Below are positions 6,993 to 15,642 of a stretch of 64,000 bases of DNA, piece after piece. The position numbers and the translations under genes were made by a program. Position 1 is the stretch's first letter. Each line of letters opens with the position of its first letter. The notes under the pieces are model-generated. The model was given only the letters and a program-made list of their open reading frames with translations, did no database searches and had not been told where the DNA came from. The stretch covers positions 124,001 to 188,000 of the forward strand of contig JBFXKW010000001.1 in the NCBI GenBank assembly GCA_050173345.1, in the 5' to 3' direction. Origin of the DNA: SHWC01 sp050173345. GTDB lineage: Bacteria; Pseudomonadota; Alphaproteobacteria; UBA828.

Positions 6993-9098
6993 TCAGCGGC
7001 TGGCGCTCGCCGCGTAGAGCGCGCCGACATCAGTGACGATGCGGCCGATCAGGGCATCCGCCGCCTCGGGTGCGGCGTCGGCTTCCGCTTCGGTGAGTTC
7101 TTGCCGCACCGCCGCGATCTCCGCCTCGGGCGACGCATAGGCGGCGTCTGCCTTGCCCTCCAGGCGGCGCGCCGCGGCTTCGAGTCCGTCGGTCAGGGCC
7201 TTGGAAAGGCCGGGCGCGTGGGCGCTGCGTGCGGCGCTCTCGTCGAGATGCGCGGCGAGCGCGGAGGTATGCCGGTTGAGCCGCCTCAGATGCGTGACCA
7301 GGACATGCCAGCGCCCGAGCCTGTCGCGGCGGCCCTTCGGCTCGGAGAGCATGCGCTGCAAGGCGGCCTCGGCATTGCCGGTGGCAATCTCGGCGACGCG
7401 GCGCGGCACCACCACCGTATCCATGGTCTTGCCTTCGGACAGCATGGCGAGCGTGTGGGCGAGATAGGTCGCGTTGGCGCGCAGCGCGTCCGTCATCGGC
7501 TTGGTCAGGCGCTCGCGTTCCCATTGCGGCCATAGCAGGTAGGCCGCGAGCAGCGCCAACCCGCCGCCCGCCACCGTATCGATGACGCGATGGAGGATGT
7601 CCTCGCCCGGGTCGGAGCCTGAGAGCCCGAGCAGCAGGATGATGAGCGGCGTCAGGAAGACCATCGCGAAGCCATAGCGCCGCCGCAGCAGCAGGAACGA
7701 GCAGAAGGAGAGCACGACGATCGCGATGTCGAGGCCCACCGTGTCGCTCAGCAGCCAGAGCAGGACCGCCGAGAGCACGGCGCCGCCGATGGTGCCGAGG
7801 ATCCGCTCGAACGAACGCCGCCATGTGCCGCCGAACTCCGGCTGGGCGACCACGAGCGCGGTCAGCGGCAGCCAGATGCCGTGCGGGATGTCGAGCCGCA
7901 TCATCACCGCCATCGCCACGCCGGTGCAGACCGCGACGCGCAAAGCGTGGCGCAGGATCAGCGAGCGCGGGTTGAGGTGCGCGCCGAGCGCGGCCCAGCC
8001 TTCGCGCATCGACGGCAGGGGGCCGAGCGGCGGCAGCAGGCCGCGAAACCGCTGGCGCGTGCCGAACAGCGTCTCGACCGCGTCCTCCGCGTTCTCGATA
8101 TGGCGAAGCGCCACGCCGAACGGCGGCAGTCCGCGGGGCTTTCCGGCTTCTTCCTGCAAGCGGCGCAAGGCCTCGCGCAACTCGTCGACGGAAATCCGCC
8201 CGCGGCCATGGGACAGCACCGCCGCGACCGAACGGCTCGCCTGCGCCAATGCGGCGACGGGCGGGACCAGCGGCTCCAGGGCGGCGCGGCCGACGCGCTG
8301 CAAGATCCGGTCCGCCACCGCCCCGGCGACCGTCGAGATGCGCGAGGCGCCGCGCAGCAGCACCATCATCGCCTCGATCGGCGCGGACTGCCCGGCGATC
8401 TCGGCCTGCGCCTCGTCGATCAGGATGCGCGCCCGCTCGGTGGCGTCGCGCAACGTCCGCTGCCGCTCGGCCAGCGCGCGCTCGAGCCGCGCCCGCGAGG
8501 CCTCGCCCGTCATCGCCGCGTGCAGCATGGCCATGAGCGCGGCGAGTTCCTCCCACACGCTGGCGATCTCGGATTCGATGCGCCGGTAGGGCCGGGCGCG
8601 CCAGATCACCACCGCGACCAGGATCGTCCACAGCCCGCCGGCCGCATAGGCGCCCGCGGCCTCAGACGGCGCGGCAAGGAGCATGAGGCGCGGCGTCTTG
8701 GTGCCGATCAGGAAGGCGACCGCCGGCAGCACGCCGAGCGGCGCGGCCGACGGGCCGAAGGCGCGCATCATGCCGCCGAACGCCGCGACGCCGGCGAGCA
8801 TCAGGGCGGCGAGCCACCAGATCTCGGCGCACGCCATGCCGAGCAGCATGGTCAGCGGCGAGACGATGGCGTTGGTCAGCATGGCGCGCAGGCGCCGGCC
8901 ATAGGGGCCGCCGGTATCGACGATGCCGGTCGCGAGCGCGCCCATGACGACGAAGTGCGAGGCCGGGCCGATGCCGAGCAGCGGCAGCAGGAAGAGCGGC
9001 GCGCCGACCGCAATCGTGCCGCGGATCGCGGTCCAGACGGCGATCCGGTTCGGGCTCGTGTCGAGCGTTCGCCAGCGGTCGAGCAGCGTGTGTGCCAT
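6993..9098 (-). CDS. FUSC-family inner-membrane transporter (aromatic acid exporter type)
   Basis: A 701-residue membrane protein with the AaeB/YccS layout: an N-terminal group of helices (from about residue 22, IRGTIAVGAPLFLLPLLGI, to 170), a long soluble helical segment (about 180-365), a second helical group (about 375-530, holding the FUSC motif GIWLPLTALVVAQPEFGGTW) and a soluble C terminus. Family members export aromatic carboxylic acids or related toxic metabolites. Its position beside the IclR/ring-cleavage genes fits relief from aromatic intermediates, though it has its own upstream region. No membrane-fusion partner is adjacent. Confidence 0.85.
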   Translation of the reverse strand: MAHTLLDRWRTLDTSPNRIAVWTAIRGTIAVGAPLFLLPLLGIGPASHFVVMGALATGIVDTGGPYGRRLRAMLTNAIVSPLTMLLGMACAEIWWLAALMLAGVAAFGGMMRAFGPSAAPLGVLPAVAFLIGTKTPRLMLLAAPSEAAGAYAAGGLWTILVAVVIWRARPYRRIESEIASVWEELAALMAMLHAAMTGEASRARLERALAERQRTLRDATERARILIDEAQAEIAGQSAPIEAMMVLLRGASRISTVAGAVADRILQRVGRAALEPLVPPVAALAQASRSVAAVLSHGRGRISVDELREALRRLQEEAGKPRGLPPFGVALRHIENAEDAVETLFGTRQRFRGLLPPLGPLPSMREGWAALGAHLNPRSLILRHALRVAVCTGVAMAVMMRLDIPHGIWLPLTALVVAQPEFGGTWRRSFERILGTIGGAVLSAVLLWLLSDTVGLDIAIVVLSFCSFLLLRRRYGFAMVFLTPLIILLLGLSGSDPGEDILHRVIDTVAGGGLALLAAYLLWPQWERERLTKPMTDALRANATYLAHTLAMLSEGKTMDTVVVPRRVAEIATGNAEAALQRMLSEPKGRRDRLGRWHVLVTHLRRLNRHTSALAAHLDESAARSAHAPGLSKALTDGLEAAARRLEGKADAAYASPEAEIAAVRQELTEAEADAAPEAADALIGRIVTDVGALYAASASR

Positions 9099-9158
9099 CG
9101 CGGTGCGTCGGCGGCAGCCTATCAGAGCGGCCCGCTTCTGTTGCGGTGCAAAATTTCA

Positions 9159-9176
9159 ACCATCTATCCCGATGGT
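9159..9176. promoter_or_regulatory. Short dyad upstream of the FUSC gene
   Basis: ACCATC and GATGGT separated by six bases, about 60 bases before the FUSC start. The spacing suits a dimeric regulator, but no regulator can be assigned. Confidence 0.3.
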
Positions 9177-9413
9177 ACGGCGCACGGTTTCGCCCCTCGA
9201 AAATGAGCTTCGGGCCTCGAAGAAGAGCGTGGTCGCGCCTCAGTCTCCGGATTTTTTTGATGGACGAATCTCAAATAACGCCCATACACTTACCGACCGC
9301 TGCCGGAGGCAAATAATACTAATAATTTCAACGGATAAGGCGGGCGCGATCCGAGGGGAGGAAGAGGAGCACCCGAAGATCCGGGCGATGCCGCGGGCGC
9401 GATCGTGACCTGC

Positions 9414-9453
9414 CGGAAGGGACGGCTCATGGGAGGAGCCGCCGACCCTTCCG
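9414..9453 (+). promoter_or_regulatory. Two-part stem-loop in the leader of the sugar ABC operon
   Basis: The outer arms CGGAAGGG (9414-9421) and CCCTTCCG (9446-9453) pair perfectly. Inside, CGGCTC (9423-9428) pairs with GAGCCG (9436-9441). It ends about 100 bases before the binding-protein ATG, so it may be a leader attenuator or RNA-stabilising structure. No T-run follows on the plus strand, which argues against a simple terminator. Confidence 0.45.
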
Positions 9454-9555
9454 CCGTGCGGGCCACCAACCCATGACATCCCGGCACGACCTCATCGTCG
9501 TCGCGCACGGCGCTGCTCCAGTGAACGTCATGTGCAGCTATACAGGGAGCTGACA

Positions 9556-10686
9556 ATGCTGAATCGCAAGGCTTGGTGCGTCGGGCTGGCGGCGGCCGTG
9601 CTCGGCTCGTACGGGTTGTTCGCCCAACCGAGCGCGGCCGATAGCGGCAAGTTCGCGGACGTCAATCTTCACCCGGAGAAGTTCGGCAAGGCCGAGGAAC
9701 TCAAGGACATCACGCCCTATTGCGGCGACAAGGAGATCAAGGTCGCGCTGTCGGACGGCTTCGGCAGCAACTCCTGGCGCAAGATCACGCTGGCGGAGGC
9801 GATGGACGAGGCCTCGAAGTGCCCGAACATCGTCGAGTTCCGCTACACCGACGGGCAGGGCAGCCCGCAGAAGCAGATCTCCGACATCCAGGGCCTGATC
9901 GCCCAGCAGTTCGACGTGATCATCCTCTACCCGGACGGCGGCGAGGCGATCCTGAAGGCGATGCGCCAGGCGACCCAGGCCGGCATCGCGGTGGTGCCCT
10001 ACATGATCGGCGAGCAGTTCCCCGGCGCGCGCGGGGAGGATTATCTGCTCATCGCGACCGAGCGCGTCTCTTCGGTCGGCGAGGCGATCGCCGAGTGGAC
10101 GGTGCGCGAGCTCAAGGGCGAGGGCAACGTCGTGGTGCTCGGCGGCACACCCGGCAACCCGACCACCGCAGGCATCGCCGAAGGCTGGAAGAAGGTGTTC
10201 GCGCAGCATCCTGGCATCACGGTGCTGGAAGGCCCCGTCGATACCAACTGGGATCCGGCCGAGGCGCAGCGCGTGATGGCCGGCCTGCTCGCGAAGTATC
10301 CGAAGATCGACGCGGTGCTGCACGATTATGGCCTGGGTTCGATGGGCGCGCTGCGCGCCTTCGTCGCCGCCGGCCGGCCGATCCCGCTATGGGCGGGGCA
10401 GGACGCCAACGAGCTTGCCTGCGCCTGGTACGAGCTGAAGGACGCCAACCCGAACTTCAAGCTGGCCGGCGTCTCGGCGCGTACCTGGCTGTCGCGCCTC
10501 GCGCTCAGGAAGGCGGTCGCGGCGGTGCAGGGCATCGAAAACGACGAGCCCACGATCGTCGCGCTGCCCCTGGCCGAGGACAGCACGGACCCGAACCTGC
10601 AGCCGAAATGCGATCCGTCGCTGCCGCCGGACGCGATCCTCTCGACGCAGCTTTCCGAGCAGCAGATGAAGGATCTCTTCAAGTGA
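9556..10686 (+). CDS. Sugar-type ABC transporter substrate-binding protein (Peripla_BP_4)
   Basis: A 376-residue periplasmic protein of the RbsB/XylF type. A signal peptide covers about residues 1-28 (VGLAAAVLGSYGLFAQPSAA). The body shows the two-lobed pattern of the family: VALSDGFGSNSWRK, the hinge-side segment IQGLIAQQFDVIILYPDG and VVLGGTPGNPTTAGIAEGW. Four Cys residues in the mature part could form disulfides. The ATG at 9556 follows AGGGAGCTGACA. It is the first gene of a three-gene import operon and is followed by a 77-base gap with a weak imperfect dyad before the permease, which may lower expression of the membrane parts. Ligand unknown. Confidence 0.9.
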   Translation: MLNRKAWCVGLAAAVLGSYGLFAQPSAADSGKFADVNLHPEKFGKAEELKDITPYCGDKEIKVALSDGFGSNSWRKITLAEAMDEASKCPNIVEFRYTDGQGSPQKQISDIQGLIAQQFDVIILYPDGGEAILKAMRQATQAGIAVVPYMIGEQFPGARGEDYLLIATERVSSVGEAIAEWTVRELKGEGNVVVLGGTPGNPTTAGIAEGWKKVFAQHPGITVLEGPVDTNWDPAEAQRVMAGLLAKYPKIDAVLHDYGLGSMGALRAFVAAGRPIPLWAGQDANELACAWYELKDANPNFKLAGVSARTWLSRLALRKAVAAVQGIENDEPTIVALPLAEDSTDPNLQPKCDPSLPPDAILSTQLSEQQMKDLFK

Positions 10687-10763
10687 GGCTGGCGGGATCG
10701 CCGATGCGAGCCGTATCGGTCTAAAGTAGGGGAGGTCCGATCGGCAGAGAGTCGGTCCTGACG

Positions 10764-11768
10764 ATGACCAACCCAGTCGATACGCGAACGCCCGTGGATT
10801 CTCGGCGGCTGAGGCTCGGCAGACTCGGGGCGGACCTGCCGCTTTGGGCTAAGGCGGTCCTGGCGACCGTGGCGCTCCTCGTCATTGGGGCGTTCGCGGC
10901 GCCAGGCTCCGTCTCGGCGAGCGGCCTGCTCTCCATGCTGCCGTTCATGGCGGTGCTCGGGGTGGCCTCGATCGGCCAGCACGTCGTCATCCAACAGCGC
11001 GGCCTCGATCTTTCCGCGGCGGGCGCGTTGTCGTTCGCCGCGGTGCTGGTGACCGCGCTGCCGGCGCGCGACGCCGGCGTCGGCGAGACCCTGGGCTGCG
11101 TCGGGCTCGCGCTTGCCATGGGCCTCGGCGCCGGCCTGCTCAACGGCATCATGGTCAGCGCGCTGCGCGTGCCGGCGCTGGTCACCACCATCGGCGTCAA
11201 CGCGCTCCTGATCGGCGCGACCCTGATCGTGTCCGGCGGCACGCCGAGCAGCGCGCCGGCGCCGCTCGGCCAGTTCGCGCTCAGCCGCTCGATCGGCGTT
11301 CCCAACACGATCTGGGTACTGATCGGCATCACGGCGGTCGCCGCCTTCGTGATCGCGCGCACCGGCATCGGCCGGCGTTTCATCGCGGTCAGCGTCAATC
11401 CAGCGGCCGCCTATGCCATCGCGATCCCGGTCGAGCTCTACCGTCTGGTCACCTACATGTTCGCCGGGCTGTGCTATGCGCTCGCCGGCGTCATGCTCGC
11501 CGGCTACCTCAACGTGCCGAGCCTGTTCTCCGGCAACCCCTACATGCTGGCGACCGTTGCCGCCGTGGTGGTCGGCGGCAATTCGATCGCCGGCGGCGGG
11601 CGCGGCAGCGTGCTCGCGACCGTGATCGGCGCCTTCTTCCTCACCTATCTTGGCCAGCTCGTGCTCTCGGTCGGCTTCGAGCGGTCGATGCAGGACATCG
11701 TGCAGGCGATCATCGTGATCAGCGGCGTCGCCTTGCCGGTGCTGATGCGCCGCATGCGGCCGGCATGA
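10764..11768 (+). CDS. Sugar-type ABC transporter permease (RbsC family)
   Basis: A 334-residue inner-membrane permease with about eight to ten hydrophobic helices. It carries the RbsC/BPD_transp_2 hallmarks ASIGQHVVIQQRGLDLSAAG near residue 70 and VVVGGNSIAGGGRGSVLATV near residue 270. It pairs with the permease half of the next protein to form the membrane channel. Only 16 bases separate its stop from the next ATG, so the two are co-transcribed. Confidence 0.9.
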   Translation: MTNPVDTRTPVDSRRLRLGRLGADLPLWAKAVLATVALLVIGAFAAPGSVSASGLLSMLPFMAVLGVASIGQHVVIQQRGLDLSAAGALSFAAVLVTALPARDAGVGETLGCVGLALAMGLGAGLLNGIMVSALRVPALVTTIGVNALLIGATLIVSGGTPSSAPAPLGQFALSRSIGVPNTIWVLIGITAVAAFVIARTGIGRRFIAVSVNPAAAYAIAIPVELYRLVTYMFAGLCYALAGVMLAGYLNVPSLFSGNPYMLATVAAVVVGGNSIAGGGRGSVLATVIGAFFLTYLGQLVLSVGFERSMQDIVQAIIVISGVALPVLMRRMRPA

Positions 11769-11784
11769 GAGGCGGGAGCCGAGC

Positions 11785-14313
11785 ATGAATACGCAAGCTC
11801 GCCAGGCGACGCCGGACGCCGCGCCCGTGCTCGAACTGCGCGGCATCTCGAAGTCGTTCGGCAGCGTCCGCGCGCTGAAGGAGGTCAGCGTCGCGTTCGC
11901 GCCCGGCGAGGTGCATGCCATCGTCGGCGAGAACGGCGCGGGCAAGTCCACCCTGATCGCGATCGCGGCCGGCGTGCTCATGGCCGATGCCGGCGAGATC
12001 GTGCGCGACGGCGCGCGGATCGCGGAGCCCGATCCGCGCGAAATGCGCGAACGCGGCCTCTCGGTTGCCTATCAGCATCCGGCCCTGGCGCCGCACCTGA
12101 CCGTGCTGGAAAACCTGCAGCTCGTTGCGCCGGCGCTGCGCGGCGCGGACGGGCCGGCCGAGGCGCGCCGCCTGATCGCCATGGTCGCGACCGAGCCATT
12201 GCAGATGGACGTGGGCTGGCGGGTCTCCGACCTGTCGCTCGCCCAGCAGCACGTCGTCGAGATCGCGCGGGCACTCGCCACCAATCCGCGCGTGCTGTTC
12301 CTCGACGAGCCGACCGAGCCGTTCCAGCAGAACGACGTGCGCAAGCTGTTCGACCTGATCAAGCGGCTGCGCGACCAGGGCGTCACCATCGTCTACGTGT
12401 CGCACCGGCTGCACGAGGTGACCGAGCTCGCCGATCGCATCTCGGTGCTGCGCGACGGCGAGCTGATCGCGACACGACGCGCCGCCGAGATCAGCATGGC
12501 CGAGATCGTCACCGCGATCGCCGGCCGGCCGCTCGGCCAGATCTTTCCGCCCAAGAGCGCGGCGGTCGGCGAGCCGCTGCTCGAAATCAGGAACCTGAGC
12601 GGGCCCGGCTTCGACGAGGCGTCGCTCGTCGCGCGTGCGGGCGAGATCGTCGGCCTCGCGGGTATCGAAGGGCAGGGGCAGCGCGAGTTCCTGCGTGCCG
12701 TAGTCGGGGTGGGTCGGCGGCGCGGCGGCGAAGTGCTGGTCAAGGGCCGCCGGGTTTCCGCCAACAGCCCGCATGCCTCGCGCGCGGCCGGGATCGGCTT
12801 CGTACCTGACGACCGTCATGCCGAGGGCCTGTTCCTCAACCTGCCGATCCGCGAGAACATCGGGCTCGGCAACCTGGCGCGCATCCTCAAGCGCGGCGTG
12901 GTCCAGCGCGCCAAGGAGGCGGAGATCGGCAGGGCGGTCGCCGCCGGCCTGAACGTCCGCGCCGCGTCGATCGAGGTGCTGGTCGTCAACCTTTCGGGCG
13001 GCAACCAGCAGAAGGTCCTGTTCGGCCGCGAGATGTCGGGCGATGCCGCGGTGCTGATGGTCGACGAGCCGACCCGGGGCGTCGACATCGGCGCGCGCAC
13101 CGAAATCTACAAGCAGCTGCGCGATCTCGCCGACCGGGGCATGGCGATCGTGGTCTCCTCCTCGGACGGCGTCGAGCTCGAAGGGCTATGCGACCGCGTG
13201 CTCATCTTCGCCCGCGGTCGCATCGTGCGGGAGCTGACCGGCGGCGAGGTCACCGACACCGGCATCACCGAAGCCAACATGACGGCCACGGTCTCGCGCG
13301 CCCAGCAGGCGGCCGGGCGCGACAGGCAGGGCCGGCTGCGCGACCTGCTCGCCAGCGATCATTTCCCCGCGGTCGTGCTCGCCGCGGTGACCGCCTTCAT
13401 CGTGATCGGCACCAACGCCATCAACCCCTTCTTCCTCTCCGAGTTCAGCATCGCGAGCATGCTGAACCTGCTGAGCATCCTCGCGCTCATCTCGCTCGCC
13501 CAGCTTTGCGTGCTGCTGGTCGGCGCCATCGATCTCTCGGTCGGGCCGCTGGCCGGGCTCGCCGTCGTGCTCGCCTCGTTCTTCCTGCCGCGCGGCGCGA
13601 CGCCCGAGGTGCTGATCGGCGGCTCGCTTGCGATCCTCGCCATATCGCTCGTCTTCGGGTTCATCCAGGGCCTCGTCGTGACTGGCTTGCGTTTGCCGTC
13701 GATCGTGGTGACGCTCGCCTCGTTCATCGGCCTGCAGGGCATCTCGCTGCTGCTCCGGCCGCGACCGAGCGGCACGATCAGCGACGCGCTGTCGGAGAAC
13801 CTCAGCTTTCCCCTGTTCGACGTGCTGCCGGCCAGCCTGGTGCTGACCGTCCTCCTCCTCGTCGCGCTCGAATGGACGCTCTATCGCCGCCCGCTCGGCC
13901 GCCAGCAGCGCGCCATCGGCTCGGACGCGGCAGCGAGCCACAAGCTCGGCGTCAGCCAGCGGCGCGGCTACCTGATCGCCTTCACCGCGGCGGGCGGGCT
14001 GACCGGCATGGCGGGGCTGATCCTCGCCGGGCAGGTCGGCATCGGCTCGGCGACCACGGGCGCCGACTACACGCTGCAAAGCATCACGGCGGTCGTGCTG
14101 GGCGGCGCCGCCATCGCGGGCGGCCGAGGCTCGTTCCTCTGCACCATGCTGGGCGCGATGATGGTGCAGTCGATCATCAGCGCGTCGTCGTTCCTGAACG
14201 CGGACTCCTCCTATCACTACACGGCGGTCGGTGCGCTCACCCTGATCGCGGCGGTGCTGTTCAGCCTGGCGCGCCGCGGCCGCGTCGCCACCGCACGTGC
14301 CGCGAAAGCGTAG
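11785..14313 (+). CDS. Fused sugar ABC ATPase (RbsA-type, two NBDs) and permease (RbsC-type)
   Basis: An 842-residue fusion. Residues about 15-250 are the first ATPase domain (Walker A GENGAGKST, signature LSLAQQHVVEI, Walker B VLFLDEPTE). Residues about 265-505 are the second, with the usual weak Walker A (GIEGQGQRE) and strong signature LSGGNQQK and MVDEPTRGVD. Residues about 525-835 form a full RbsC-type permease (CVLLVGAIDLSVGPLAG, VVLGGAAIAGGRGSFL). In most members of the family ATPase and permease are separate genes. With the free permease upstream, the complex could be one binding protein, two permease domains and two double-ATPase chains. No frameshift or stop is needed to make the fusion. 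It ends nine bases from a convergent gene. Confidence 0.9.
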   Translation: MNTQARQATPDAAPVLELRGISKSFGSVRALKEVSVAFAPGEVHAIVGENGAGKSTLIAIAAGVLMADAGEIVRDGARIAEPDPREMRERGLSVAYQHPALAPHLTVLENLQLVAPALRGADGPAEARRLIAMVATEPLQMDVGWRVSDLSLAQQHVVEIARALATNPRVLFLDEPTEPFQQNDVRKLFDLIKRLRDQGVTIVYVSHRLHEVTELADRISVLRDGELIATRRAAEISMAEIVTAIAGRPLGQIFPPKSAAVGEPLLEIRNLSGPGFDEASLVARAGEIVGLAGIEGQGQREFLRAVVGVGRRRGGEVLVKGRRVSANSPHASRAAGIGFVPDDRHAEGLFLNLPIRENIGLGNLARILKRGVVQRAKEAEIGRAVAAGLNVRAASIEVLVVNLSGGNQQKVLFGREMSGDAAVLMVDEPTRGVDIGARTEIYKQLRDLADRGMAIVVSSSDGVELEGLCDRVLIFARGRIVRELTGGEVTDTGITEANMTATVSRAQQAAGRDRQGRLRDLLASDHFPAVVLAAVTAFIVIGTNAINPFFLSEFSIASMLNLLSILALISLAQLCVLLVGAIDLSVGPLAGLAVVLASFFLPRGATPEVLIGGSLAILAISLVFGFIQGLVVTGLRLPSIVVTLASFIGLQGISLLLRPRPSGTISDALSENLSFPLFDVLPASLVLTVLLLVALEWTLYRRPLGRQQRAIGSDAAASHKLGVSQRRGYLIAFTAAGGLTGMAGLILAGQVGIGSATTGADYTLQSITAVVLGGAAIAGGRGSFLCTMLGAMMVQSIISASSFLNADSSYHYTAVGALTLIAAVLFSLARRGRVATARAAKA

Positions 14314-14322
14314 CCGCGCGAT

Positions 14323-15498
14323 CTACGTGTCCGGCCGCATGAGCCGCGCGAGCGGGCCCCTGAGCGTCACCAGCTCGATGGCTGCGTCGGGAAAGCGAGC
14401 CTGCAGCGCCGCGAGGAAACCGGGCGCGGCAACCTCGTCATCGATGATCCAGACGATGGCCGGGAGCGTGGGACGCGGCTGCGCGCCGGGCGGGATGGCC
14501 GGCTCTTCCAGGGGATCGGCCGGGCGCGGGGCAAGCGGGCGCTGGAACACGGTGGTCGTGCCGCCGTGCCAGCGCGCCTCCACCATCTCAGCGAGCGCCG
14601 CGGCCGGATCGCCCGACAGCACGGGCCCGGCGATCTCATCGACCACGACCAGTGTCGCCTCGCCGACCGCATAAGGCTGCTCGGGCGCGGATTCGAGCTC
14701 GAACGGGGCCTGCGCCTTCTCCGCGAGCCGCGTCGCGGAGAGATAGCGCACGCGCCTGAGCGCCGCCGTCGCCTCGCCGCCGATGGCGAGGCCGAGCGTG
14801 GTGCGGCCGGAGCGCGCCGGGCCGGTGACGACGATCTGGCTGGTTTGCGCCGCTTCCGTCGCGAGCGCGAGGATGCGTTCGGCAAGCGCGGGCAGGGTGC
14901 CCGGCGGGACCGCGAAATTGTCGGGGAAGGTGGGCAGGCGGACGAAGTGCGGCAGGTTGGATTTGTCGAAGCTGCGCTTCTTCCTCAGATAGGGGCGTCG
15001 GGCGATCAGGAAGAACGCGACGATGCCGACGATGGCGCCGAGCGCGGGCCATGAGCCGATGCTGGCCAGGCTGCCGGCGGGCACCGCGTCGAAGCCTGTG
15101 AGGCGGCCGACGCAGGCGGCGGGCGCCATGGCATAGCCGATCAGGCCGCCGAGCGCGACGAAGCCGAAATCGGTCACGCCGTCGAGCGCCGCCTCGCGCC
15201 GGTTCACCGGAAACACGCCCTCCGCCAGGCGCACGGCGATCAGGAAGTCGATCAGCTCCTTCAGGCCGTAGATCACTACCACGCCGAGCAGCGCCCATTC
15301 CGGGCTGCAACTGAACCAGCTCGCGATCAGCACCACGGCCAGGCCGATCAGCGCATGGCCGAACTGGTTGGCCTGCCAGACATACTGGTGCGTGTAGCTG
15401 ACATAGATATCGGAGCCGAACGCGGTGTCCTGGCGCGCGAGCAGGCCGAGCAGCCGGTCGAGCAGGGACGGGTGCTTTTGCTGCGGCTGATGTTCCAT
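14323..15498 (-). CDS. Membrane protein with degenerate P-loop (unknown function)
   Basis: A 391-residue protein I cannot assign to a named family. Hydrophobic helices lie at about 47-63, 68-89, 108-125 and 148-167. A basic stretch (RRPYLRKKRSF) follows, then a soluble domain with a Walker-A-like loop, GPARSGRTT (226-234), in which Arg replaces the usual Lys. A Walker-B-like strand, LVVVDE (283-288), and a late IVWIIDDE strand complete the pattern of a STAND/AAA-like nucleotide fold. The ATG at 15498 begins the conserved-looking part; the frame continues far upstream only as antisense of the next gene. It is divergent from a three-gene envelope operon, which suggests a shared function. Confidence 0.7.
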   Translation of the reverse strand: MEHQPQQKHPSLLDRLLGLLARQDTAFGSDIYVSYTHQYVWQANQFGHALIGLAVVLIASWFSCSPEWALLGVVVIYGLKELIDFLIAVRLAEGVFPVNRREAALDGVTDFGFVALGGLIGYAMAPAACVGRLTGFDAVPAGSLASIGSWPALGAIVGIVAFFLIARRPYLRKKRSFDKSNLPHFVRLPTFPDNFAVPPGTLPALAERILALATEAAQTSQIVVTGPARSGRTTLGLAIGGEATAALRRVRYLSATRLAEKAQAPFELESAPEQPYAVGEATLVVVDEIAGPVLSGDPAAALAEMVEARWHGGTTTVFQRPLAPRPADPLEEPAIPPGAQPRPTLPAIVWIIDDEVAAPGFLAALQARFPDAAIELVTLRGPLARLMRPDT

Positions 15499-15605
15499 GA
15501 TGTCGCTTCCGATAGCCTCGAAGATCACGGATTGAACACAGGCGGCAGGCCGGAGGCCGCCGGCGGGCGGACGGGATCGAAGGGTCAAGGCACGGAGTCG
15601 CCGTG

Positions 15606-15611
15606 TATAAT
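15606..15611 (+). promoter_or_regulatory. Consensus -10 box (TATAAT) for the three-gene envelope operon
   Basis: A perfect TATAAT 32 bases before the ATG at 15643, inside an otherwise GC-rich region. The -35 region 17 bases upstream (GGTCAA) is poor, so activation or an alternative contact may be needed. Confidence 0.5.
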
Positions 15612-15642
15612 GGCGCAAATGCCGCAATAGGGCTGCCGAAAC

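Larger units (their letters stand above)
9099..9555. other. 457-base divergent intergenic region without a convincing gene
   Basis: It separates the FUSC gene from the sugar-type ABC operon. It contains an AT-rich patch (about 9249-9335, unusual for this DNA), a dyad at 9159-9176 and a strong two-part hairpin at 9414-9453. Short open frames here lack ribosome sites. The AT-rich patch is the likely promoter area for the rightward operon. Confidence 0.6.

Noticed and set aside
9429..9476. A 15-codon frame inside the leader hairpin
   Set aside because: It has no ribosome site and contains no run of regulatory codons, so a leader-peptide attenuator is not supported.
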